Shown here in pieces: positions 55,789 through 64,000 of a stretch of 64,000 nucleotides of DNA. Numbering within the stretch: the stretch's first letter is position 1; every line of letters starts with the position of its first letter. The DNA is from Virgibacillus aidingensis. Lineage in GTDB: Bacteria; Bacillota; Bacilli; Bacillales; Amphibacillaceae. The notes beneath the pieces were generated by a model. It was not told the DNA's origin. It searched no databases and was given only the letters and a program-made list of their open reading frames with translations. The stretch is taken from assembly GCF_010994035.1 (NCBI RefSeq), contig NZ_WIXN01000019.1, positions 1 to 64,000 on the forward strand, in the 5' to 3' direction. Both the position numbers and the translations under genes were made by a program.

Positions 55789-55903
55789 AACATTACCCCA
55801 CTTTAATTTATGATCATTTTCCTGCAATTGATTCGAATCACTTAAAAACGCACTTCTTTATGGTACGATAAAATGAGGAAAAGGTTTAAGGGTGGGGAAT
55901 AAT

Positions 55904-56590
55904 ATGCGAACATCACGGGAAGTGGATTTATCCAACTTTGAGTTTTTATCCTATTTTAATGCGGAAGAACTTGCTGAATTAAAGACAATGCTGTTTGAGC
56001 GGACCTACAAAAAAAATCAGCTGCTGTTTACGGAGGGAGATCCACGGGAAAGAATTTTCCTCCTGGCAGACGGCTATGTCAAGCTGGAAAAAACAAACCG
56101 GGATGCAAACATGCTTTATATTAATTATATTAGCCCGAATGATTTTTTTCCGTATGTAGGATTATTTAATGAAGAATATTACCGATATTCCGCTTATGCA
56201 GTAACTGATATCCATGTTTACTATATTCCTGCCAGAAAGTTTGAATCCATCATACCTCATAAAAAAGAAATGCTGCTGCACATTATTAAGCGTCTTGATC
56301 TATTGACAAGAAGGCATCAGGACCGTCTTCAGACCATTTCTACGCCGCTTGCTTCAGATAGAGTGGAACAAACGATCAGTTATTTGTGTCAGAATTTTTC
56401 CTCGAAACACGGAGAGGATTACTATGTGGACATTCCTGTTACTATGGTGGAAATGGCTAAAATAGCAGGCACTTCACGGGAAACAGTGTCTCAAGTTTAT
56501 AAGATGTTAAAAGAGGACCATATTATTTCACTTAATGGAAAGAAAATTATTGTGCACGATGCCGAATATTTTTTAGGTAAAATACAATAA
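55904..56590 (+). CDS. Crp/Fnr-family regulator, ArcR-like
   Basis: A 228-residue regulator: N-terminal cyclic-nucleotide-binding-like domain (about 15-130) without the Cys cluster of Fnr, and a C-terminal winged helix with MVEMAKIAGTSRETVSQVYKMLKEDHII, a Crp-type recognition helix. The similarity and the adjoining carbamoyltransferase and carbamate-kinase genes suggest ArcR, which activates arginine catabolism in Bacilli. Two TGTGA-type sites lie downstream. ATG at 55904 is placed 6 nt after GGTGGGG; the GTG at 55892 overlaps it. Confidence 0.85.
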   Translation: MRTSREVDLSNFEFLSYFNAEELAELKTMLFERTYKKNQLLFTEGDPRERIFLLADGYVKLEKTNRDANMLYINYISPNDFFPYVGLFNEEYYRYSAYAVTDIHVYYIPARKFESIIPHKKEMLLHIIKRLDLLTRRHQDRLQTISTPLASDRVEQTISYLCQNFSSKHGEDYYVDIPVTMVEMAKIAGTSRETVSQVYKMLKEDHIISLNGKKIIVHDAEYFLGKIQ

Positions 56591-56640
56591 AGGATGAAGT
56601 AAGACCGGCTTACCTGAACTAATTCGGTTATTCTTTCACT

Positions 56641-56668
56641 AATTCTTGTGAAGTAATTCACAAGAATT
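56641..56668. promoter_or_regulatory. Crp/Fnr-type operator, perfect palindrome
   Basis: Arms 56641-56652 and 56657-56668 are exact 12-bp inverted copies. The core 56647-56662 reads TGTGA-N6-TCACA, the Crp/ArcR consensus without a mismatch. It lies 51 bp after the regulator stop, between it and the OTC-like gene. Confidence 0.7.
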
Positions 56669-56731
56669 TCTCGCCTCAAAAATAATGCCAAATATACCAC
56701 ACTACTAATGTCAAATCCTTCGCTTCCTATA

Positions 56732-56747
56732 TGTGAAAACATTAACA
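56732..56747. promoter_or_regulatory. Second Crp/Fnr-type site
   Basis: TGTGA-N6-TAACA, one mismatch to the full site. Its centre is about 64 bp upstream of a start site predicted from TATAAT at 56792-56797, a spacing suited to activation. The -35 at that promoter is poor, as expected for an activated promoter. Confidence 0.5.
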
Positions 56748-56869
56748 AATAGACTGCAATATGCCCTGCATCCAGATTTCAGCAATCCTTTTATAATAGT
56801 AATTGAAGAAGTATTTACCTATAAGCATAAATTGGAAGAATTCAGCCCACACATAAGGAGGTTTTCGGC

Positions 56870-57907
56870 ATGGAAACCGCAAAGCTGGATATGAGCGGAA
56901 GGAGCTTTTTAACATTATTAAATTTTTCAGAGGAAGAAATACATTACTTCGTTGACTTGGCTAAGGAGTTAAAAGAAAAGAAGAGGGCCGGGGAGCCGCA
57001 TCGTTATCTTGAGGGTCAAAATATTGCCTTACTTTTCGAGAAACCATCTATGCCTGCACGTTTTGCCCATACAGCAGCCTGTGCAGACGCAGGTGCGCAT
57101 CCTGCTTATTTTGGAAAAAGTGATTTGGATTTTGGAAAAATGGAATCTGTAGCCGATATTGCTAAAGTGCTGGGAAGAATGTTTGATGGCATATGGTTTT
57201 ACGGTTATAAGCAAAAAACGGTGGAAGAACTGGCTGTACACGCTGGTATTCCTGTCTGGAATGGAATGACAGATAAATACTATCCGAGCCAAATGATAGC
57301 AGATTTTCTTACGATCCAGGAAAATGTGGGTCATTTGAAAGGGGTTCGTCTTGCTTATGCAGGGAACGGCCGGAGCAATGTTGCAGCAAGCTTGCTGATT
57401 GGCGGGGCGAAAGTCGGGATGGATATTCGTATATGTTCACCTGAGGAGCTTTTCCCAAACCCGGACACGATTCATCATGCTGAAGAAATTTCAAAATCCA
57501 CTAGTGGCAAAATAATAGTGACCTCCAAGATCGAGGAAGCCGTTGATGGGGCGGATGCGATTTATACAGATGGATGGATTGCGAGCGATGTTGAAGCACA
57601 TGCCGGGGAAAAAATTCATTTACTTAAGCCATATCAGGTAAATGAACGGATGCTGGATTTAACCGGTAATAAAAATGTTTTGTTTTTGCATTGCTTACCG
57701 AGCTTTCACGATTTAAGCACGGAAATCGGCCGGCAAGTGTATGAAAAATACGGAATAAAAGAGATGGAAGTTACTGATGATGTTTTTCGGAGCAGGAATT
57801 CAATTGTATTTGATCAGGCGGAAAATCGATTGCATACTATGAAAGCGATTATGGTAGCTGCAAATGGAATGGGATTGAATAGGAAGAATGATTTTCCCGG
57901 CAATTAA
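56870..57907 (+). CDS. Ornithine-carbamoyltransferase-like protein with altered active-site motifs
   Basis: A 345-residue member of the aspartate/ornithine carbamoyltransferase fold. Preserved: MESVADIAKVLGRMFDGI, the PVWNGMTDKYYPSQMIADFLTIQE block, and LFLHCLPSFHD. Changed: the carbamoyl-phosphate loop S-T-R-T-R reads S-M-P-A-R (FEKPSMPARFAH), losing the central Arg, and the ornithine SMG loop is replaced (TDGWIASDVEAHAG). True OTC activity is therefore doubtful; it belongs with transcarbamylase-like proteins of unknown substrate. AAGGAGG precedes the ATG. The carbamate-kinase-like gene follows 17 bp later, and ArcR-type sites precede it. Confidence 0.8.
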   Translation: METAKLDMSGRSFLTLLNFSEEEIHYFVDLAKELKEKKRAGEPHRYLEGQNIALLFEKPSMPARFAHTAACADAGAHPAYFGKSDLDFGKMESVADIAKVLGRMFDGIWFYGYKQKTVEELAVHAGIPVWNGMTDKYYPSQMIADFLTIQENVGHLKGVRLAYAGNGRSNVAASLLIGGAKVGMDIRICSPEELFPNPDTIHHAEEISKSTSGKIIVTSKIEEAVDGADAIYTDGWIASDVEAHAGEKIHLLKPYQVNERMLDLTGNKNVLFLHCLPSFHDLSTEIGRQVYEKYGIKEMEVTDDVFRSRNSIVFDQAENRLHTMKAIMVAANGMGLNRKNDFPGN

Positions 57908-57924
57908 AAAAAGAGGTGATAGCC

Positions 57925-58896
57925 ATGAATGGTAAAAGAATTGTCGTTGTCCTTGGCGGAAATCTGGCCCAGACGGAAGGCAGGTCTGCCTACACGCAGC
58001 AAAGATTACTGGAGAAGACTGCTATAGAGCTGGCAAAGCTTATAAAAGAAGGGCACCAGCTAGTTATCACATATGACAATACTTATCAGTTGGAGAACGT
58101 TTATTTGCAGCAAATGCAGTCAGAACGTATGGATCATCCGTCCATGCCATTAGATGTATGCGGTGCACTGAGCCAGGGAATGATTGGTTATTGGCTGGAA
58201 AATGCACTCGATCTCCGCTTAAGAGAGTTTGGTATTATTAAACCGGTTGTTTCACTTGTTACAAGAGCAGAAGTAGACCCGGCAGATGAAGCTTTTTGGA
58301 ATCCGGTATGGCCCATTGGACCTTATTATACAGAAAAAGAGTCAAATGCATTGATGGAAGAAACCGGGGAAGCATATCTGGAAGTGGATCCGAATAAAGG
58401 CTGGCGGAAGGTTGTACCATCGCTTATGCCTATTAAGATTTTGGAGCAGCAGGCGGTTGAGACATTGGCAGATAGCGGCCATATCGTCATTTGTGCCGGT
58501 GGCGGCGGTGTTCCGGTAATTTACAGGAGAGGCAGATATATTGGTGTTGAAGGTGTCGTGGACAAGGATTTTGCATCGAAGAAACTTGCTGAAGAAATCA
58601 ACGCTGATGTACTGCTAATGCTAACGGAAGTGGATCATGCTTATGTCCATTTTAATACTCCGGATGAACAGGCACTTCAACTGGTGGAAACGGATGAAAT
58701 CGAACATTTGCTAAATGAGAACCACTTTGCACCCGGCAGCATGCTTCGGAAAATAAGGGCAGGCATAGACTTCGCCAAAACCTGTACTGACAAGGAATGC
58801 ATTATTACCTCTTTGGACCGGGCAAGTGAAGCACTCCAAGGCAAAACCGGCACAAAAATTGTGAAACAGAGGGACGGTTCTCTTGTATCCAATTGA
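57925..58896 (+). CDS. Carbamate-kinase-like protein of the amino-acid-kinase family
   Basis: A 323-residue amino-acid-kinase fold closest to carbamate kinase: IVVVLGGNLAQTEG, PLDVCGALSQGMIGYWLENAL, VWPIGPYYTEKE, KGWRKVVPSLMPIKILE, CAGGGGVPVIYRR, GVEGVVDKDFASKKLA and LLMLTEVDHAYVHF. The usual HGNGPQVG loop is replaced by TYDNTYQLEN, so a key substrate/phosphate loop is lost, in parallel with the losses in the preceding gene. ATG at 57925 follows AGAGGTGAT. The last codons (RDGSLVSN) lie in a REP-like repeat, so the C-terminus may be repeat-derived. Confidence 0.8.
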   Translation: MNGKRIVVVLGGNLAQTEGRSAYTQQRLLEKTAIELAKLIKEGHQLVITYDNTYQLENVYLQQMQSERMDHPSMPLDVCGALSQGMIGYWLENALDLRLREFGIIKPVVSLVTRAEVDPADEAFWNPVWPIGPYYTEKESNALMEETGEAYLEVDPNKGWRKVVPSLMPIKILEQQAVETLADSGHIVICAGGGGVPVIYRRGRYIGVEGVVDKDFASKKLAEEINADVLLMLTEVDHAYVHFNTPDEQALQLVETDEIEHLLNENHFAPGSMLRKIRAGIDFAKTCTDKECIITSLDRASEALQGKTGTKIVKQRDGSLVSN

Positions 58897-59048
58897 GTGG
58901 CTGATATTATGTTTGATGCATAGTAAATACGGTGTGTTATGCGCAGTAAAATGCAGTACTATTATATGGATATTGACGGTTCTCCAGCAATATATGAATC
59001 GCTGTTTTCAGACATAGAGAGAACAATTTTGCAACAAGAGAACCGTCC
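58872..59048. repeat. REP-like repeat cluster
   Basis: The 14-mer GGACGGTTCTCTTG at 58872-58885 is inverted exactly at 59035-59048, and a partial direct copy, GACGGTTCTC, sits at 58975-58984. Such GGACGGTTCTC units recur as palindromic extragenic repeats in Bacilli (recalled, not searched). The rest of the gap to 59254 holds no gene. Confidence 0.6.
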
Positions 59049-59254
59049 TGCTGTTGCAAGCTAGGATAAATAATAAAGATATATGAGACCAAATCGTTGA
59101 CCGGTTTGGTCTGTTCATGTAATAAAATTTAAAGCAGAATGCCGATACTTAACATGGATTCTTGGATTTAAGGGAATAGTAAGGGAACAGGAGAACATAA
59201 AAGTATGTTACCCTGAAAGAAATAAATTATTTGCGATATAAGGGTGGATCACGT

Positions 59255-60727
59255 ATGGTTACACAAATGATCAATCAGGCAGCGTGGGATTTGGAAGACA
59301 CTTATTCCGAGTTACCTGAATTATTTTATACAAAGCAGCAGCCTGCACAAGCAAAAGATCCTGAGCTGGTTATTTTTAATCAACCGCTTGCAAAATCCAT
59401 CGGACTGCAAACAGAAAAGCTGAGTGGGGAAGCACTGGCAAATGTGTTTTCGGGCAACCAGCTGCCGGATGAAGCAGATCCACTTGCTCAAGCCTATGCA
59501 GGCCACCAATTTGGTCATTTTACAATGCTCGGGGATGGCCGGGCGGTTTTAATTGGTGAAAAATTATCCCCATCGGGAGAGCGGTTTGATATTCAGTTAA
59601 AGGGTGCGGGAAGAACACCATACTCCCGTGGAGGAGACGGCCGGGCAGCACTTGGCCCGATGCTGCGCGAATATATTATCAGTGAGGCAATGCACGGACT
59701 CGGCATACCGACCTCTCGCAGTCTGGCAGTAACGACTACAGGTGAAAAAGTGAGAAGAGAGACATTTTTGACAGGCGCGATTGTAACCCGGATCGCTTCC
59801 AGCCATATACGGGTAGGGACATTTGAATATGCAGCCCGCTGGGGATCGCTTGAAGATTTGAAAGCGTTGGCTGACTATACAATTAACCGCCATTTTCCGG
59901 AAATAAAAGAGCATGAAAACCCCTATTTATCTCTGTATGAGAAGGTGATCGATCGCCAGGCATCACTCATAGCCGGCTGGCAGCTGATTGGATTTATCCA
60001 TGGCGTCATGAACACGGATAATATGACGGTCAGTGGAGAGACAATTGATTACGGGCCATGTGCATTTATGAATCAATATGATCCGAAGACTGTTTTTAGT
60101 TCCATTGATGTCAATGGCCGGTATGCTTACGAAAACCAGCCGGGAATCGGGGAATGGAATCTGGCCCGGTTTGCGGAAGCTTTGCTGCCGCTATTTCAGG
60201 AGGACAGTGAAAAAGCGGTGGCAACAGCGCAGCATGCACTGGGAAATTATGCAAAGCTTTACTGGGGTTATTGGTTATCCGGCATGCGGAAAAAATTAGG
60301 GCTGGCAATCGAAAAAGAAGAGGATGAATCGTTGGTAAAAGAGCTGCTGCAGTTGATGGAAAACCACGAGGCAGACTTTACGAACACTTTTCGATTATTG
60401 ACATTAAATGATCAGGATAACAGTGAATTATTTACCAGCAGAGGGTTTAGAGAATGGAAGAAAAAATGGAAAGAGAGACAAACTGCTGAATTAAATACTA
60501 AAAAGGAAATGGAAGCGCTGATGAAAGAAAACAACCCTTTCATTATTCCGCGTAATCATCTTGTGGAGGAAGCGTTGGAAGCAGCGGTCGAAAAGCAGGA
60601 TTATTCGGTAATGAATCAATTGCTTGATATACTTTCCAGACCATATGACTATAATCAAATTCAGGAGAAATACTTCCTTCCTCCGAACCCAAGTGACGAG
60701 CCTTTTGTAACGTATTGCGGTACGTGA
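59255..60727 (+). CDS. selO: Protein adenylyltransferase SelO (YdiU/UPF0061)
   Basis: A 490-residue pseudokinase-fold enzyme that AMPylates proteins. Blocks: [93 protein letters not shown] and [28 protein letters not shown], which holds the metal-binding Asn and Asp. The length matches bacterial SelO, and the C-terminal Sec/Cys position is a Cys (VTYCGT). ATG at 59255 follows AAGGGTGG; an in-frame TTG at 59231 has no site. Confidence 0.95.
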   Translation: MVTQMINQAAWDLEDTYSELPELFYTKQQPAQAKDPELVIFNQPLAKSIGLQTEKLSGEALANVFSGNQLPDEADPLAQAYAGHQFGHFTMLGDGRAVLIGEKLSPSGERFDIQLKGAGRTPYSRGGDGRAALGPMLREYIISEAMHGLGIPTSRSLAVTTTGEKVRRETFLTGAIVTRIASSHIRVGTFEYAARWGSLEDLKALADYTINRHFPEIKEHENPYLSLYEKVIDRQASLIAGWQLIGFIHGVMNTDNMTVSGETIDYGPCAFMNQYDPKTVFSSIDVNGRYAYENQPGIGEWNLARFAEALLPLFQEDSEKAVATAQHALGNYAKLYWGYWLSGMRKKLGLAIEKEEDESLVKELLQLMENHEADFTNTFRLLTLNDQDNSELFTSRGFREWKKKWKERQTAELNTKKEMEALMKENNPFIIPRNHLVEEALEAAVEKQDYSVMNQLLDILSRPYDYNQIQEKYFLPPNPSDEPFVTYCGT

Positions 60728-60787
60728 TTTATTGCAGTATGCCAAATCACGATTAATAATTGCCATGCCATGTTATGAAAACCTCTT

Positions 60788-60843
60788 ATAAGTTCCCGAA
60801 CGATTGAAATATTTTCTCTTCAGGTCTTCGTTCGGTAACTTAT
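60788..60843. repeat. Long imperfect hairpin after selO
   Basis: Arms 60788-60803 and 60828-60843 match as inverted copies at 15 of 16 positions around a 24-nt loop. No T-run follows, so it is not a simple terminator; possibly another REP-type unit. Confidence 0.5.
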
Positions 60844-60906
60844 CATTTTAATGAATGTCAGAATACTATGGCGGTCATTCGCCGAACCTATAAGGTAATT
60901 AAATGA

Positions 60907-60933
60907 TAGGCATTTATGCTGTATAAATGCCTA
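60907..60933 (-). terminator. Hairpin downstream of the CAP-domain gene
   Basis: TAGGCATTTAT and ATAAATGCCTA form a perfect 11-bp stem with a 5-nt loop; on the minus strand TCATTTAATT follows. It is 50 bp after the stop of the minus-strand gene. Confidence 0.55.
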
Positions 60934-60982
60934 TATGAAAAACGGTTGGTAAGTTTTTTTACCACTCATCCCGGAGCGTTTG

Positions 60983-62113
60983 CTATTCCGTTAAAAACTT
61001 CTCTGTATAATATGGCTGGTTATTTTCATTAAAAGCAACACCAACCCCCAGTTCACGGTAACCGGGCTTTAATATATTTTCTCTGTGGCCGTCGGAATTC
61101 ATTAACCCTTCATGGGCAAAAATGCTGCTTGTCTGTCCTGCTGCAAGATTTTCCCCGGCCATTTGAAAGGAGATGGCATCTGCTTCCATTCGGTCAAAAG
61201 GGGATTCACCATCCAGGTTTGTGTGGCTGAAGTAATTATTATCTGCCATATCCTCGCTATGACTGCGGGCAGTTTCCCTGACTGGCTCATGCCATTCCAG
61301 CGGCGGAAGCTCTCGGGTTGCCCTTGCTGCATTGGTGATGTCGAATAATTGATACTCAAAACCTTCCTTCAGTTTTTCATTCGGTTCACCAAAAAACCCT
61401 TCTTTTTCCTGTTCCAGATCTTTACTGATAATTTGGATTGCTGTTACTGAATCATTTTCATGCAGATCAAAAAAGATTGTAACATAATTGTGATCCAGCT
61501 CAAATGTGTTATATTCTCCGTTGCCATCAATTTCGTAATTTGTAAAGCCCTTACGTATTGCTGTAATTGGTGCACCCAGCTCTGCATGAACATTGTCACC
61601 GGAACTGCCGTATCCAATCCCTTGTTTGGAAGCAATAAGGTCCTGATTCGTATAAAGCCCTACCACTTTATCATTTTCATCATAAGCAGCCATAAAAAAG
61701 TTTTGATAATTTTCATGATAAGCGGCCCACTCTGTGCCATATTCATTTAGAGTGACGCGTTTCGGGCTGCCTGCTTTATTCTCCACATCGGAACGGTCAT
61801 CTCCAATCTCTACATTATGAATGGAAAATGACTGTTCCTCCGGTTCTGTCAAATCAGGCCGCTCTGCCTGGGGTACCTCCTTCTGTTCTTCAAGGGTTTC
61901 GTCTCCTGTTAATCTGCTGTATATTTGTTCAATTTCATTATTCAAGTATTGTATTGTATTATTCACATTCGGATGTTCAAGCATATCCGCAATATCGGAT
62001 TGAATAGATGAAGCGACGCCCTGAAACCCATCTCGCTGAAAGGAATCACCATAAAAATGCCAAAGCACAGCTCCGACAAGCAATAAAAATATAATATGAC
62101 GTAATTTAGGCAC
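60983..62113 (-). CDS. CAP-domain protein (YlbC-like)
   Basis: A 376-residue exported or membrane-anchored protein. One N-terminal hydrophobic segment (HIIFLLLVGAVLWHFY) is followed by a Glu-rich linker, a CAP-associated domain (about 95-235; IGDDRSDVENKAGSPKRV and TNYEIDGNGEYNTFEL), and a C-terminal SCP/PR1 CAP domain (about 255-376; LFDITNAARATRELPPLEW, ARSHSEDMADNNYFSHTN, GENLAAG, SDGHRENILKPGYRELGVGV), with the His/Glu residues of the CAP cavity present. Function of bacterial homologues is poorly known. GTG at 62113 is 8 nt from AAAGGAG; GTG at 62119 is too close. Confidence 0.87.
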   Translation of the reverse strand: MPKLRHIIFLLLVGAVLWHFYGDSFQRDGFQGVASSIQSDIADMLEHPNVNNTIQYLNNEIEQIYSRLTGDETLEEQKEVPQAERPDLTEPEEQSFSIHNVEIGDDRSDVENKAGSPKRVTLNEYGTEWAAYHENYQNFFMAAYDENDKVVGLYTNQDLIASKQGIGYGSSGDNVHAELGAPITAIRKGFTNYEIDGNGEYNTFELDHNYVTIFFDLHENDSVTAIQIISKDLEQEKEGFFGEPNEKLKEGFEYQLFDITNAARATRELPPLEWHEPVRETARSHSEDMADNNYFSHTNLDGESPFDRMEADAISFQMAGENLAAGQTSSIFAHEGLMNSDGHRENILKPGYRELGVGVAFNENNQPYYTEKFLTE

Positions 62114-62395
62114 TGGCACACTCCTTTCCTATTCTCTATAAAAGCTTCATAGTACAGTATACACGGTTATTGGGGTAACGAACCATCAAGATGTAAACCA
62201 CTGAATAAAATGAAAATTTATAAATTTATTAAAACTTTTAACTTTTCTCTTTACTTACTAGGTATTTTATACTATACTGAATTTAAAGGTTCTTATTAAA
62301 GAACAATCGAAAAATAGTAAAAAAACAAGTTTTGTTTATGTGTGTGGAGGGAATAGATAAGTTGATAAAAATTGTTCCATGGGGGTGAAAATAAT

Positions 62396-62830
62396 ATGCT
62401 GGCATTTAAAACGTTTAAACCGTATCACTTAGAAGCTAATGACGATTACTTGTATCTAGTTTTAGCAAAAAGTGATTTCACGATACTTATCAACAATAAG
62501 GAATATCAGTTTATCCCGCTTAAGGCAAAGAAAATTAAGATCAATCTTACAAATGGGCAGGTTGATAACCCAAACGATATTTTTGCTTTCCAGCGGGATA
62601 ACGACATTATTTACATAACCCTCACACGTTTTCTGCAAATGACCGATTTTCTTGTTGAGCTGCACCGGATTGCTAAACCATACTGTTATCCGGAAAGAAA
62701 ATTTTATGAAATATATGATCACGAAATGGTAATTGATGAACTGGAACGATTAAATATTAAACGTCTCATTGATCGAGCACTGGATGAGCGCGACCGGGAC
62801 AGTTTTTACCAGCTGCTGAAAAAGCTTTAA
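62396..62830 (+). CDS. IDEAL-domain protein, unknown function
   Basis: A 144-residue cytosolic protein. The C-terminus, LIDRALDERDRDSFYQLLKKL, is an IDEAL domain (about 40 residues, found in YpiB and related Bacillus proteins). The N-terminal 95 residues are beta-rich and unfamiliar (YLYLVLAKSDFTILINNKEYQF). ATG at 62396 follows GGGGGTGAAA; a TTG at 62372 in frame lacks a site. Confidence 0.75.
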   Translation: MLAFKTFKPYHLEANDDYLYLVLAKSDFTILINNKEYQFIPLKAKKIKINLTNGQVDNPNDIFAFQRDNDIIYITLTRFLQMTDFLVELHRIAKPYCYPERKFYEIYDHEMVIDELERLNIKRLIDRALDERDRDSFYQLLKKL

Positions 62831-62900
62831 TGGCTCCCGGGTTAATGCGGTCCTGAAGAGTATTTTATACGTTTTGTCTGCCAAAGGTGAAAAATAAGTC

Positions 62901-62929
62901 GACCTGATAGAAGAGCGATCTATCAGGTC
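62901..62929. terminator. Hairpin between convergent genes
   Basis: GACCTGATAGA pairs perfectly with TCTATCAGGTC. On the minus strand GACTTATTTTTC follows, so it probably ends the penicillin-binding-protein transcript. Confidence 0.6.
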
Positions 62930-62978
62930 ATTAAACTTACTTCCCTTTATTATCATGGTTGAAACTTCCGGATCCGAA

Positions 62979-64000
62979 TCAGTATATATCAATTAGCAGA
63001 TCAGTTACTTTTTCGGCAGTATAACTGCTTCCGCCGCGGTCTTGCGTTTCCTCGACCATCATCGCAATCAGTATGTCAGGATCCTCGGTCGGATAGCCGA
63101 CAAACCAGCCATTTTCCTGTGCTGAATCATCTTCACCGCTCAGTTTTAATTCTGCCGTTCCTGTTTTTCCGGAAATCGGAAAGTCCGCCTCATTGGCAAC
63201 AGTGGCAGTACCATCCGTGACGACGGCTCTTAAAGAATCAGCAATCAAATCTGCCTGTTCGGGCGACAGTACATTCTCCTGCCAAATCTGACCGGTTTCC
63301 TCACTGGATAAAAATGTTGGCTTCACCATATTTCCTTCATTGATAAACATCGTATAGCCCGCAGCTAAATGCAGGGCGCTCATTTCCAGCTGACCTTGCC
63401 CATAGCTGGCATTTGCTAACATTACCTCATCATCCATTTCTCCGCTTGCAGAAACAGTAGAAGCACTGACTGGATATTCATATGGCAGCTCTTCCCCAAA
63501 ACCAATACTTTCCATCCCGCTGACAAATGCTTCACCGCCCATTTCTACACCTTGCATAGCAAAATAAATATTGTCGGAGCGAACCATCGCATCCATTAAA
63601 TCAACAGGACCACTTGATTCGGAAACACGGCGAACTTCGTAATCCCCCCAAGCCTCCCCATTACTCCAGGTTTTCCCCTCTATTTCAAAACCTTCATCCG
63701 GGTCAAGGCTCCCATTTGCCAGACCTATGGCAGCAGTGAGCGGTTTGATCACAGATCCCGGAGCAAAAGTTGCGGAAAACCGATTTATCAATGGGCTCTG
63801 TTCATCATTTTGCAAGGAATCCCATAAATCAGCATTTGTTCCGTATAATATTTCATTTGGATCAAAAGCAGGACTGCTTACAAGTGCAAGTGTTTCTCCA
63901 GTTACCGGATTAATAGCGGCAGCCGTACCGCTGTCTTCTTCTTCATATGCGTTGAATATTTTTTCCTGCAGGTTTATATCGATCGTAAGCGTTATATTTT
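62979..64000 (-). CDS. Class B penicillin-binding protein, C-terminal part (runs off the window)
   Basis: The 3' 340 codons of a D,D-transpeptidase; the frame stays open to base 64000, so the N-terminal part lies outside. The visible part shows LTIDINLQEKI, GTAAAINPVTGETLALVSSPAFDPN, the catalytic S-x-x-K in FAPGSVIKPLTAA, S-x-N as VRSDNIYFAM, and K-T-G as ISGKTGTAEL, so the active site is complete. The character fits the PbpC/MecA-like group of low-affinity PBPs of Bacilli. It ends YTAEKVTDLLIDIY. Confidence 0.92.
   Translation of the reverse strand, partial: NITLTIDINLQEKIFNAYEEEDSGTAAAINPVTGETLALVSSPAFDPNEILYGTNADLWDSLQNDEQSPLINRFSATFAPGSVIKPLTAAIGLANGSLDPDEGFEIEGKTWSNGEAWGDYEVRRVSESSGPVDLMDAMVRSDNIYFAMQGVEMGGEAFVSGMESIGFGEELPYEYPVSASTVSASGEMDDEVMLANASYGQGQLEMSALHLAAGYTMFINEGNMVKPTFLSSEETGQIWQENVLSPEQADLIADSLRAVVTDGTATVANEADFPISGKTGTAELKLSGEDDSAQENGWFVGYPTEDPDILIAMMVEETQDRGGSSYTAEKVTDLLIDIY

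Overview
The window is chromosomal DNA of a low-G+C Gram-positive bacterium, most likely a salt-tolerant member of the Bacillaceae (Oceanobacillus/Virgibacillus-like; genus is inference). Reasons: strong Shine-Dalgarno sites with frequent GTG/TTG starts, sigma-A promoters, cre and Fur boxes of Bacillus type, a BCCT osmolyte transporter, many lipoproteins, a tapA-sipW-tasA cluster, YdjO and IDEAL-domain proteins, and CRISPR repeats and a Cas2 resembling those of alkaliphilic Bacillus.

Layout. 0-8 kb holds housekeeping genes: htpG, a small lipoprotein, a patatin-like lipase, a carboxymuconolactone-decarboxylase-like protein, an orphan oligopeptide-binding lipoprotein, a betaine/choline/carnitine transporter and a Fur-controlled flavodoxin. 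8.3-25.8 kb is a large cell-wall amino-sugar locus: MurK kinase, MurR regulator, MurQ etherase, an ABC importer (binding protein and two permeases, no ATPase), NagZ, a nested tapA-sipW-tasA cluster, NamZ, a second TasA-like protein and a 1137-residue phosphodiester glycosidase/metallophosphatase. The logic is coherent: NamZ and NagZ release MurNAc and GlcNAc outside the cell, the ABC system imports the free sugar, MurK phosphorylates it and MurQ converts MurNAc-6P to GlcNAc-6P. Two cre sites and a perfect sigma-A promoter point to catabolite control.

26-41 kb is mixed: a ureohydrolase with an altered metal motif, a YtrA-type GntR/ABC/CPBP operon behind a 20-bp-arm palindrome, transporters, a holin-like type I toxin, a GC-rich repeat element, a HAD phosphatase, YdjO, and an AldB-type aldehyde dehydrogenase with its DUF779 partner.

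41-54.5 kb is a complete type I-C CRISPR-Cas system: cas3, then cas5-cas8-cas7-cas4-cas1-cas2, a leader and an array of 75 repeats. The most striking observation is in the cas3-cas5 gap. A short minus-strand gene carries a shrunken CRISPR repeat with an intact 5' handle, a 21-nt guide and a terminator. The guide matches a site with a TTC PAM just upstream of the cas5 operon, and the only mismatches in 21 nt fall at positions 6, 12 and 18, the positions that type I effectors flip out. This is a strong candidate for a crRNA-like autorepressor (CreR type), or for a CRISPR-guarded toxin (CreTA type), because a 24-codon amphipathic peptide ORF lies directly downstream of the target.

54.7-64 kb holds a tandem P-loop protein with one degenerate P-loop, an ArcR-like regulator with two TGTGA-N6-TCACA-type sites, a paired OTC-like and carbamate-kinase-like gene set that has lost hallmark substrate motifs, REP-like repeats, SelO, a CAP-domain protein, an IDEAL-domain protein and the 3' part of a class B penicillin-binding protein that runs off the window. 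No tRNA, rRNA, insertion sequence, prophage or riboswitch was recognised.
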